A stretch of 64,000 nt of DNA, from contig NZ_JAODWD010000003.1 in the NCBI RefSeq assembly GCF_025345615.1, positions 62,001 to 126,000 of the forward strand, written 5' to 3'. The notes beneath the pieces are model-generated. The model searched no databases. It had not been told where the DNA came from and saw only the letters and a list, made by a program, of their open reading frames with translations. The translations under genes and the position numbers were made by a program. This document shows, piece after piece, positions 44,326 to 52,370 of this stretch (position 1 is the stretch's first letter; each line of letters begins with the position of its first letter). The DNA comes from Mycobacterium deserti. Its GTDB lineage: Bacteria > Actinomycetota > Actinomycetes > Mycobacteriales > Mycobacteriaceae.

Positions 44326-44410
44326 TCGGCTGCCTCCCTGACGCGTTCGCCGAATGTGACGTCTTGGCGGCTTTTTCGCCGATCTGCCGCCCTGGCGTTA
44401 CAACGGACAA

Positions 44411-44429
44411 TACTGTAATGGCTACAGTA
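44411..44429. promoter_or_regulatory. 19-bp regulon palindrome, copy 8
   Basis: TACTGTAATGGCTACAGTA. TACTGTAA is identical to the perfect copy and the right arm has one difference. It lies in the 150-base divergent gap between the Rieske operon and the flavin monooxygenase operon. Confidence 0.78.
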
Positions 44430-44475
44430 GCAGCCTATACGTGAGCCGCTCCTGCGCCGGAGAAAGAGTGACGAC

Positions 44476-46101
44476 GTGACCACAGCAGCCTCAGAGCGCT
44501 TCGATGCGATTGTCGTCGGGGCGGGCTTTTCCGGCCTCTACGCACTGCACCGGCTCCGCGAGCTCGGCGTGCGCACAGTGGTGTTGGAGAAGGCCGAGAA
44601 CGTCGGCGGTACTTGGCTGTTCAACAGATACCCGGGTGCGCGCTGTGACATCGAGAGCATCGAATACTCCTACAGCTTCTCTGACGAGATCCAGCAGGAT
44701 TGGGTGTGGACCGAGACCATGCCCGCTCAGCCCGAGATCGAGGCGTATCTCAACTTCGTCGCCGACCGGCTTGACCTTCGCCGCGACATCCGCTTCGACA
44801 CGAACGTCGTGTCGATGACGTTCGACGAGGGCGCCGCCGAATGGGTCGTCACAACGGAGGCGGGGGAGTCACTGGTCGCCTCGTACGTGGTCGCCGCGTC
44901 CGGAATCCTGTCGGTGCCGCTCGAGCCGGACATCGCCGGCATGGACACCTTCACCGGCACGTCGTTGTTCACCAGTCGCTGGCCGAAAGAGGGCATCGAT
45001 TTGGCGGACAAGTGCGTCGGCGTGATCGGCACCGGATCGACCGGTGTGCAGCTGATCCCGGTGGTGGCGCGACAGGCAGGCCACCTCACGGTGTTCCAAC
45101 GATCACCGGCTTACACGCTGCCGTGGAAGGTCCGCGCCTTCGAAGCGGGCGAGCTCGACGAGCTGAAGGCCAACTACGCCGAAATCCGGGCGGCGCAACG
45201 TGCGCACGCAGTCGGGGCGGCGAGGCTGAGCGCATTCTCGGTGATGTTCGAGATGATCACGAAGCCGCCGTTGAAATCCGCGTCGCGCGAAGACCAGTTG
45301 CGCGCGATCGAGGCAGAGGGTGTCATGGGCGCGCTGAGTTGGGGCGACGTCTTCTTCGATATCGAGGCCAATCGGATGGCGGCCAAACTGTACGGCGAGG
45401 CGGTGGCCCGCATCGTGAAAGACCCCGAGACGGCCGCCTCGTTGACGCCGAGCCATCCCTTCGGTTGCAAGCGTCCGATCATCGACCAGGGCTATTACGA
45501 GACGTTCAACCGCGACAACGTAACGCTGGTCGATCTGCGCAAGGATCCGATCGTCGGGGTCACCCCGACAGGAATTCAGACGTCGCAGAAACAGCACGAA
45601 CTCGACGTCATCGTCTACGCCACCGGATTCGACGCAATGACCGGCGCGTTGACCCGCATCGACATCCGTGGCCGCGACAACGCATCACTGGCAGACTTCT
45701 GGGCCTCGCAGGGGCCGTACACCTACCTCGGGATCGCTGTCGCGGGGTTTCCCAACCTGTTCATCGTGCAGGCACCCGGAAGCCCGTCGGCCGCAACGAA
45801 TTTCGTGGCAGCACTGGAGCAGCACGTGGAGTGGATCAGCGACTGTGTCACGTATCTGCGTGACCACGGGTACCGCACTATCGAGGCGTTGCCCGACGCA
45901 CAGGATGAGTGGATCGAGCACACGACCGCACTCGTCGAGCCCACCGTGCTGGTCCATCCGACGTGTAAGTCCTGGTACAACGGTGGCAATGTCCCCGGCA
46001 AGAAACGGATGTACATGGGATACACGGCGGGCATTCCCGAGTACCGGCGACGCTGTGACGAGGTCGCGGCCACCGGCTACCGCGGGTTCAAGCTCGCATG
46101 A
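44476..46101 (+). CDS. FAD-dependent monooxygenase, Baeyer-Villiger type
   Basis: 541-residue two-dinucleotide-domain flavoprotein. GAGFSG (15-20) binds FAD, GTGSTG (185-190) binds NADPH, and VYATGFDA is the conserved flavin-proximal motif. The Baeyer-Villiger fingerprint FxGxxxHxxxWP is present at 159-170 except that the His is Phe165. It resembles cyclohexanone-monooxygenase-type enzymes that turn a ketone into an ester or lactone. GTG start at 44476 after GGAGAAAG. First gene of the five-gene plus-strand operon ending at 49697. Confidence 0.88.
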   Translation: MTTAASERFDAIVVGAGFSGLYALHRLRELGVRTVVLEKAENVGGTWLFNRYPGARCDIESIEYSYSFSDEIQQDWVWTETMPAQPEIEAYLNFVADRLDLRRDIRFDTNVVSMTFDEGAAEWVVTTEAGESLVASYVVAASGILSVPLEPDIAGMDTFTGTSLFTSRWPKEGIDLADKCVGVIGTGSTGVQLIPVVARQAGHLTVFQRSPAYTLPWKVRAFEAGELDELKANYAEIRAAQRAHAVGAARLSAFSVMFEMITKPPLKSASREDQLRAIEAEGVMGALSWGDVFFDIEANRMAAKLYGEAVARIVKDPETAASLTPSHPFGCKRPIIDQGYYETFNRDNVTLVDLRKDPIVGVTPTGIQTSQKQHELDVIVYATGFDAMTGALTRIDIRGRDNASLADFWASQGPYTYLGIAVAGFPNLFIVQAPGSPSAATNFVAALEQHVEWISDCVTYLRDHGYRTIEALPDAQDEWIEHTTALVEPTVLVHPTCKSWYNGGNVPGKKRMYMGYTAGIPEYRRRCDEVAATGYRGFKLA

Positions 46102-47213
46102 GACTGGCAGAACGTGCATGGCGCATCGGTAGCGACTTCGCCGGGGTGGTGCCGCGGGCGCACGCGGCGGTCTCGGAGTCCGATGACTGGTCGTTGTCGC
46201 TCCGCGGAGCGCGCCAGCTCGGGGAGGTCGTGCTCGACGAGTTGGCCTTGACCGGCTTCACGTTGACGTCGGCGCCACCGAAGCTGGAGCGCTCGGCGGC
46301 CTCGTGCGCCGCGGCGGCCGAGGAACTGTCGCGGCTCGGGGTGGCGGGTGCCAATCTCGAGCCGGATCCGTTGCGGGTCAAGTCTGTTCGGCACCGTCGA
46401 TTCCAACGCCTGCGCTACGAGCAGCTGACCTTCGAGCACGATCCGCACCTCCCGCAGACGCTGGCCGCCGAGGGGTTCGGCGGTTCAGCGACCGCCGTGG
46501 TGCACCTGTGCAGGCACGGCGACGAGCGGCGCCCCTGGCTGGTGTGGGTACACGGAGCGGGTCAAGGGCAACCGATCGATCTCTTGTTCTCCCGCGCGCG
46601 GCGCCTGCAGGAGGAACTCGGATACAACATCGCGCTGCCGGTGCAGCCGGGCAGTGGGGTCCGGCGCGCGGCGTGGCCGACATATCCGGACATGGACCCC
46701 TTGAACAACGCCGCGGGCATGCTGCGCGTCGTCTCCGAGGCTCGGGCGCTGGTGCGGTGGCTGCGCCCGCAGGCGACGGCGCTGGCGGTGTCCGGGGTTT
46801 CGATGGGCAGCCCTGTCGCAGGGCTTGTTTCGCATCTGGAAGATGTCGACGCCGTTTCGGTGTACACCCCGATCTTCGGGCTCAACGCCATGATCGCCGC
46901 GCACCTGGACCGCTGGGGCCCGTCGGTGCGCGACACCATCGCGCTGTTGCGGTCAGAGGCGGTGGAACAGGTGATGTCGGCCGTCGACTACCAGTCCGTG
47001 GTACCGACGCCGCCGCTGCAGCGACGGTTGATCGTCGGCGCATGGCACGACCGGATGGCGATGCGCGAACCCGCCCAGGTGCTCCATGACCGTTGGGGTG
47101 GTCAGTTGTACTGGCACCGGGGCAGTCATGTGGGGCATCTGTTCGCCCGCGGTGTGCAGGCGGAATCGGAACGGTTTCTGCGCGCCGTGAGCCGACAGGC
47201 GAGCCAACGGTGA
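46098..47213 (+). CDS. Alpha/beta hydrolase
   Basis: 371-residue protein. VWVHGAGQGQPID is the oxyanion loop, SGVSMGSPVAG the nucleophile elbow (Gly-x-Ser-x-Gly) and RGSHVGHLFA the likely catalytic His. An N-terminal extension of about 120 residues is unassigned. It overlaps the monooxygenase by ATGA. A hydrolase right behind a Baeyer-Villiger enzyme is the expected arrangement for opening the lactone or ester that enzyme makes. Substrate unknown. Confidence 0.82.
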   Translation: MRLAERAWRIGSDFAGVVPRAHAAVSESDDWSLSLRGARQLGEVVLDELALTGFTLTSAPPKLERSAASCAAAAEELSRLGVAGANLEPDPLRVKSVRHRRFQRLRYEQLTFEHDPHLPQTLAAEGFGGSATAVVHLCRHGDERRPWLVWVHGAGQGQPIDLLFSRARRLQEELGYNIALPVQPGSGVRRAAWPTYPDMDPLNNAAGMLRVVSEARALVRWLRPQATALAVSGVSMGSPVAGLVSHLEDVDAVSVYTPIFGLNAMIAAHLDRWGPSVRDTIALLRSEAVEQVMSAVDYQSVVPTPPLQRRLIVGAWHDRMAMREPAQVLHDRWGGQLYWHRGSHVGHLFARGVQAESERFLRAVSRQASQR

Positions 47214-48286
47214 GCGCCGGCACGGCGGCGGTGCCAGGCGGCGTTGACGAACTCGACCCGCACTGGCTCACCGAAGCGCTTCGCAGCGAGGCGGGCATCG
47301 ACACCGCGACAGTGACCCGGATCCACTGTGAGCAGATCGCGATGGACAGCGGCTTCTCGTCGCTGCTGTACCGGCTGCACCTCAGCGGCGACGATGTGCC
47401 GTCGACGGTGATCGCGAAGCTGCCAGCGCAGTCCGAGGCCCGCGGTGCCATGGACCTGCTCGGCGGCTACCGGCGTGAGGTGGCCTTCTACCGTGACATC
47501 GCCGGGCATGCGCCGATGGACACCCCGCGGGTGTACACCGCCAGGATTGCCGACAACGGCGTCGACTTCGTGCTGCTGCTCGAGGATCTGGCCCAGTGGG
47601 ACAACGCCGATCATCTGGCCGGACTGTCGATGAACCGGGCGCGGACCTGCATCGAGCAGCTGGCCGGACTGCACGCGTGGTCCGAGAATCGCGCCAGTTC
47701 GGTTGCACTCGAACCATTTCCGAGCATCGATACACCGATCGCCCGTGACCTCTTGTTGCCGGCATTCGAGCCCGGATGGCAGATCTACCGCGAGCACACC
47801 TCGGCGACGGTGCCCGATGCGATCTCGGCGTTCGCCGAGCGCTTCGCCGAGCGCGCCGTCGAAGCACTGCCCGTCCTGACCGAACGCGACATGTTGCTGC
47901 ACGGCGACATCAGGGCAGACAACCTGTTCTTCGTGGGCGACCGCATGAAGGTGGTGGACTTCCAGTTCGCCGCGCGCGGTGCAGGCGCCGCCGACGTGGC
48001 CTACCTCGTCACCCAGGGCCTGCCCGTCGACGCGCGTGAAGGCCACGACGAGGCGCTGGTCCGCGAATACCTCGACCACGTGGCCAGACACGGCGTCGAC
48101 GACTACGGATTCGACGACGCGTGGCGGCACTACCGGTTCGCGGCCGTCTACCTCATGGTGCTGCCTGTCATCACACTCAACGGATGGGATGCGCTGCCGG
48201 AGCGGTCGAAACGCCTGTGTCTGACACTCACCGACCGGGCGGTCGCCGCGATCGACGCCACCGGCGCCCTGGAGGTGTTCTCATGA
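47210..48286 (+). CDS. Phosphotransferase (ecdysteroid kinase/CHK kinase-like)
   Basis: 358-residue kinase-fold protein. HGDIRADNLFF is the catalytic loop and KVVDFQFAARGAGAADVAYLV carries the Asp-Phe-Gln form of the metal-binding motif, characteristic of the EcKinase/CHK branch rather than aminoglycoside kinases. LHLSGDDVPSTVIAKLP has the ATP-binding Lys. GTG start overlapping the hydrolase stop as GTGA. It could phosphorylate a hydroxyl group of a pathway intermediate, which is unusual in aerobic ring degradation. Confidence 0.83.
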   Translation: MSAGTAAVPGGVDELDPHWLTEALRSEAGIDTATVTRIHCEQIAMDSGFSSLLYRLHLSGDDVPSTVIAKLPAQSEARGAMDLLGGYRREVAFYRDIAGHAPMDTPRVYTARIADNGVDFVLLLEDLAQWDNADHLAGLSMNRARTCIEQLAGLHAWSENRASSVALEPFPSIDTPIARDLLLPAFEPGWQIYREHTSATVPDAISAFAERFAERAVEALPVLTERDMLLHGDIRADNLFFVGDRMKVVDFQFAARGAGAADVAYLVTQGLPVDAREGHDEALVREYLDHVARHGVDDYGFDDAWRHYRFAAVYLMVLPVITLNGWDALPERSKRLCLTLTDRAVAAIDATGALEVFS

Positions 48287-48657
48287 CGCGGTCCGCGCGC
48301 GAGGTGGTCGAGCTGTACAACCTGGTCGTGTGGAACGAGCGCGATTTCGCGCTGGCCGATGAGCTGCTGGGCGAGACGGTCATCCGTCACGAGGTGGGGG
48401 AGGCCACGGTGCTCACCCACGAGCAGGCGGTGAATCGAGTCGTCGACCACTGGAACATGTTCGAGTCGATTCGCTTCGACCTGCAAGTGGTGGTCGCGGG
48501 TGACGACGGCGAACACGTCGCGATCGTGTACCAGTCACCGATGACGCTGACGGATGGAACCGAAACCACCATCGGCAGCATGGAGATCTTTCGCGTCGTA
48601 GATGGCAGGATCACCGAGGTCTGGAATTGCGGCTACAAGCAAGGGGTTTGGCGATGA
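48283..48657 (+). CDS. NTF2-like (SnoaL-type) protein
   Basis: 124-residue NTF2-like protein beginning MTRSAREVVELYNLVVWNERDF, the usual first helix, and ending GSMEIFRVVDGRITEVWNCGYK. The SnoaL-type family includes ring-opening and isomerising enzymes of polyketide and steroid metabolism. Overlaps both neighbours by ATGA, so it is translationally coupled to the kinase and the F420-type enzyme. Function not predictable beyond the fold. Confidence 0.82.
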   Translation: MTRSAREVVELYNLVVWNERDFALADELLGETVIRHEVGEATVLTHEQAVNRVVDHWNMFESIRFDLQVVVAGDDGEHVAIVYQSPMTLTDGTETTIGSMEIFRVVDGRITEVWNCGYKQGVWR

Positions 48658-49697
48658 CCACGCGGGTGCTCAACGAGCTCGGCTATTACCTGTTGGCCGG
48701 TGCCGGTGGTGAGGGGCCGGCGACCCTGATGGACGAGGCCCGCCGCGGCGAGGAACTCGGTTTCGGCACCGCGTTCATCTCCGAACGGTGGAACGTCAAG
48801 GAGGCGTCCTCGCTCGTCGGCGCCGCATGCGCGGTGACCAGTCGGATGCAGATCGCTACCGCGGCAACCAATCACAACACTCGCCATCCCCTGATCACCG
48901 GCTCTTGGGCCACCACCATGCACCGATTGTCGGGTGGGCGGTTCACACTGGGCATCGGACGCGGCATCGGCGCGATCTACGGCGCCTTCGGGATCCCTCC
49001 GGTGACCACCGCCCAGATGGAGGATTTCGCCGGTGTCATGCGGCGCCTCTGGCAGGGCGAATTGATCTTCAACCACGACGGGCCGATCGGCAAGTACCAG
49101 GTCTTGTTCCTCGACCCGGACTTCAAGGAGCACATCCGGCTGGCCATTGTCGCGTTCGGCCCGCAGACACTGGCGCTAGGCGGGCGCGCGTTCGACGACG
49201 TCATCCTGCACACGTACTTCACCCCTGAGACGCTCGGGCGAGCGGTCAAGACCGTCAAGGACGCCGCCGAACAGGCCGGCCGCGACCCGGCCAGCGTGCG
49301 GGTCTGGTCCTGCTTCGCCACGGTCGGCGACCACTTGCCCGAAGAGCTACGGCTCAAGAAGACCGTCGCCCGGCTGGCGACGTATCTGCAGGGTTACGGA
49401 GATCTGTTGGTCAGTACGAACGGGTGGGATCCCGCTGTGCTGCAGCAGTTCCGCGACGACGCAGTGGTGCAGTCGATCGGTGGCGGCATCGACCACAAGG
49501 CGACAGCGGAGCAGATCGAACACATTGCCACCCTGATACCGCACGAGTGGCTGGCGCCGGCGGCCACCGGGTCACCGCAGCAGTGCGCCGAGCGGGTGCG
49601 CAAGGAGTTCGAGTACGGCGCGGACGCGGTGATCATGCACGGCGCGACGCCCGACGAACTGGAACCGGTCGTCGCCGCCTACCGCGCCACCGAGTGA
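48654..49697 (+). CDS. LLM-class F420-type oxidoreductase
   Basis: 347-residue luciferase-like TIM barrel. LGFGTAFISERW, AATNHNTRHPLITGSWATTMHRLSGGRFTLGIGRG and the later HGATPDELEPVV fit the subfamily that uses coenzyme F420 rather than FMN in mycobacteria. No catalytic residues can be assigned with confidence. Last gene of the BVMO operon. Its stop overlaps the start of palindromic element B. A paralogue is encoded at 51336. Confidence 0.83.
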   Translation: MTTRVLNELGYYLLAGAGGEGPATLMDEARRGEELGFGTAFISERWNVKEASSLVGAACAVTSRMQIATAATNHNTRHPLITGSWATTMHRLSGGRFTLGIGRGIGAIYGAFGIPPVTTAQMEDFAGVMRRLWQGELIFNHDGPIGKYQVLFLDPDFKEHIRLAIVAFGPQTLALGGRAFDDVILHTYFTPETLGRAVKTVKDAAEQAGRDPASVRVWSCFATVGDHLPEELRLKKTVARLATYLQGYGDLLVSTNGWDPAVLQQFRDDAVVQSIGGGIDHKATAEQIEHIATLIPHEWLAPAATGSPQQCAERVRKEFEYGADAVIMHGATPDELEPVVAAYRATE

Positions 49698-49744
49698 TTT
49701 CGGCGCGCAAACGGTCGCTGAGCGAATGTTTGCGCGCCGAAATC
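49696..49744. terminator. Palindromic element, family copy B (17-bp perfect stem)
   Basis: GATTTCGGCGCGCAAAC (49696-49712) pairs perfectly with GTTTGCGCGCCGAAATC (49728-49744) around a 15-base loop containing CGCTGAGCG. It fills most of the gap between the convergent F420-type gene (ends 49697) and acyl-CoA carboxylase gene (ends 49753). No T-run follows, so it would be a T-less terminator or a repeat element. Confidence 0.75.
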
Positions 49745-49752
49745 GCGGGGGG

Positions 49753-51249
49753 TTAGGGCGTGATGACGGTGCGAGATACGGGTTCTGCGACGGCCTGACG
49801 ACTGTAGACGGCCCGCTGTAGCGCCGAGAGCAGCGCATTGCGGGTCTCTTGCGGATGGATGAGGTCGTCGAATCCGAGGTGGCCGGCCGACCGGAACGAT
49901 GCCTCGACCTCGGCCTTGCGCAGCTTGGCCTCCAGATCCTCGGCGGCGTGCGACGCCTTGCTGAGCGCGGCGGCGCTCATCGCGCCCATGGTCGCGCCCG
50001 GATAGGCGAACGTCGCGCTCTGATCGTCGAATCCCAACAGCGACATGACCATCGAGCCGAATCCGTAGGCCTTGCGCAGCGTCACGTGCAGCTTGATCGT
50101 CGTCGCGGCGGTCTGGGCGGCGAACATCCGTGCGCCGCTGCGCAGCACGCCACTCTTCTCCGAGCGGCTTCCGGGCAGCATGCCGGGGTTGTCGGCGAGG
50201 AACACGATCGGCAGGTGGAACGAGTCGGCCACCGTGATGAAATGCGCTGCCTTGTCGGCGGCGTCGGCGTCGATCGATCCGGCGATCACCTGTGGTTGGT
50301 TGGCGACGACCGCTACGGGATACCCGCCCAGATGTGCCAGCGCGCAGATGATCGCGGGTCCGAACTTCGGTTGCACCTCGAACCAGTCCGTGTCGTCGAA
50401 GACCACATCGAGCACCCGCCGGATGTCGTAGACGCGCCGGTTGCCGCGCGGGACGATGTCGAGCAATTCGGGCGTCGACCGTGGCTCACTTGCCTGGCCA
50501 GCGGGCCGCGACGCCGGGTACGACCAGGCGCTGGCGGGAAAGTACGACAGGTATCGACGGATGTCGTCGAGCACCGACTCGTCGTCGTCGGCGACGTTGT
50601 GGATCACGCCGCTGGCGAGCGCGACACCGGGCCCCCCGAGGTCCTCCTTCGAGATGTCCTCGCCTGTGGACTCTTTCACCACCGGCGGGCCTGCGGTGAA
50701 GATCGCGCCCTGGCGGCTCATGATCGTCCAGTCGCACACCGGGGCGACAAGCGCGCCATGGCCGGCCGACGGTCCCAGCAGACCCGCGATCGTCGGGATC
50801 TTGCCCGAACACCGTGCCTGCGCGAGCAAGTCGGTCGGGGTGCGGCCGTAGTGCTCACCGCTGGGCCGGAATCCGGCACCCTCGAGCAGCATGACGAGCG
50901 GGACTTTGTCGCGTAACGCCAACTCCGCCAGCCGGTACCGTTTGGCGTTGCCGCCGGGCCCGATGCTACCGGCCAGGGTGGTGAAGTCTTCGGCGCCGAC
51001 CATGACGGGCTTGCCGTCGATCTGACCCGAACCTGCGACGATTCCGTCGGCCGCGATGTCACCGCCGACCAGCGTGCCGAATTCCCGGAAGCTGCCTGTG
51101 TCGAGGAGGTGTTCGAGACGGGCGCGGGCGTCCAGCTTGCCTTTGCCGTGGTGCTTGGCGAGTCGCTCAGGACCGCCCATCGCCTGCGTGTGCCGGCGTC
51201 GACGGGTCAGCTCGTCGAGCGTGTCCGACCAATCCTCGGCTTTGGTCAT
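49753..51249 (-). CDS. Acyl-CoA carboxylase carboxyltransferase (beta) subunit
   Basis: 498-residue AccD-type carboxyltransferase. The two crotonase-like halves are visible: GLLGPSAGHGALVAPVCDWTIM in the first and LADNPGMLPGSRSEKSGVLRSGARMFAAQ in the second. It transfers carboxyl from biotin to an acyl-CoA. No biotin carboxylase or biotin carrier (AccA type) gene lies nearby, so it must borrow an alpha subunit. ATG at 51249 after AGGAGGG; a second in-frame ATG at 51276 lacks a site. Divergent from the LLM gene across copy 9. Confidence 0.9.
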   Translation of the reverse strand: MTKAEDWSDTLDELTRRRRHTQAMGGPERLAKHHGKGKLDARARLEHLLDTGSFREFGTLVGGDIAADGIVAGSGQIDGKPVMVGAEDFTTLAGSIGPGGNAKRYRLAELALRDKVPLVMLLEGAGFRPSGEHYGRTPTDLLAQARCSGKIPTIAGLLGPSAGHGALVAPVCDWTIMSRQGAIFTAGPPVVKESTGEDISKEDLGGPGVALASGVIHNVADDDESVLDDIRRYLSYFPASAWSYPASRPAGQASEPRSTPELLDIVPRGNRRVYDIRRVLDVVFDDTDWFEVQPKFGPAIICALAHLGGYPVAVVANQPQVIAGSIDADAADKAAHFITVADSFHLPIVFLADNPGMLPGSRSEKSGVLRSGARMFAAQTAATTIKLHVTLRKAYGFGSMVMSLLGFDDQSATFAYPGATMGAMSAAALSKASHAAEDLEAKLRKAEVEASFRSAGHLGFDDLIHPQETRNALLSALQRAVYSRQAVAEPVSRTVITP

Positions 51250-51304
51250 GCGCACCCTCCTGCCATCCGACGGCATCGTCGCACCCGGCGTGCGTCGTTG
51301 ACCA

Positions 51305-51323
51305 TACTGAATTGCTTACTGTA
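51305..51323. promoter_or_regulatory. 19-bp regulon palindrome, copy 9
   Basis: TACTGAATTGCTTACTGTA, three arm differences from the perfect copy. It lies between the divergent AccD gene (starts 51249) and the LLM/P450 operon (start 51336). Only 12 bases separate it from the plus-strand start, and no ribosome site is seen there, so a leaderless transcript is possible. Confidence 0.55.
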
Positions 51324-51335
51324 GCGTCTACGACC

Positions 51336-52370
51336 ATGGTGAGCGGCGGCGGCCTCAAGGTCGACGGGGCCGTTTCGAGCCGTCTCGCCGACGTTGCCGG
51401 CGCCGCGATTTCGCTGGAGCGCCGGGGTTATGACTGCTGCTGGACCGCTGAGGTCAACCACGATCCGTTCCTGCCGCTGGCCCTGGCCGCCGAGCACACG
51501 ACGCGGATCGAGATCGGGACCAGCATCGCCGTCGCCTTCGCGCGCAACCCGATGACGGTCGCCAATGTCGGGTGGGATCTGCAGGATTACTCGAAGGGCC
51601 GGTTCCTCCTGGGGCTCGGATCGCAGGTGCAGGCGCATGTCGAGAAGCGGTTCAGCATGCCCTGGGGGCGCCCAGTGGCTCGGATGCGCGAATTCGTGGT
51701 CGCGGTGCGCGAGATCTGGGGCTGCTGGCAGAACGGCACGACGCTGAGTTTCGAGGGCGACTTCTACACCCACCGGCTGATGACGCCGATGTTCACCCCC
51801 GAACCCCATCCGTACGGCATGCCCAAGGTGTTCATCGCCGCGGTTGGCGACGCGATGACCGAACTGTGCGGTGAGGTCGCCGACGGAATGTTGGCGCACG
51901 CATTCACCACCAAGCGGTACTTCGAGCAAGTCACCATTCCGGCGCTGGCCCGCGGCATGGCAAAATCCGGCCGGGCGCGCAGCGAATTAGCCTTGTCAGC
52001 ACCGATTTTCGTGGTGACCGGCGACGACGAATCCGCGCTGTCCGCCGCTGCCGCCGGTACCCGCAAGCAGATAGCGTTCTACGGCTCGACTCCCGCGTAT
52101 CGCAGAGTTCTCGAACTGCACGGCTGGGGCGAACTGCACACCGAACTGCACCGGCTCAGCCGACTGGGGGAGTGGGACACCATGGGCTCGCTGATCGACG
52201 ACGATGTTCTGGGCGAGTTCGCCGTCGTCGCGCCACTTTCCGAGATCGCCGAGAAGATCAGGGACCGATGCGACGGCGTGATCGACCGCGTGCTGGTGGG
52301 CTTTCCACCGTCGGTCACCGAGGAGGCCGTCATCAAGGTGCTTGAACAACTGCGTGAGGAGTGGAGATGA
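51336..52370 (+). CDS. LLM-class F420-type oxidoreductase
   Basis: 344-residue luciferase-like protein of the TIGR03617-like group: VDGAVSSRLADVAGAAISLERRGYD and EIGTSIAVAFARNPMTVANVGWDLQDYSKGRFLLGLGSQ are typical. The flavin is probably F420. ATG at 51336 has no clear ribosome-binding site and lies close to copy 9 of the palindrome. Overlaps the P450 gene by ATGA. With the other LLM protein it makes two F420-type enzymes in one regulon. Confidence 0.85.
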   Translation: MVSGGGLKVDGAVSSRLADVAGAAISLERRGYDCCWTAEVNHDPFLPLALAAEHTTRIEIGTSIAVAFARNPMTVANVGWDLQDYSKGRFLLGLGSQVQAHVEKRFSMPWGRPVARMREFVVAVREIWGCWQNGTTLSFEGDFYTHRLMTPMFTPEPHPYGMPKVFIAAVGDAMTELCGEVADGMLAHAFTTKRYFEQVTIPALARGMAKSGRARSELALSAPIFVVTGDDESALSAAAAGTRKQIAFYGSTPAYRRVLELHGWGELHTELHRLSRLGEWDTMGSLIDDDVLGEFAVVAPLSEIAEKIRDRCDGVIDRVLVGFPPSVTEEAVIKVLEQLREEWR

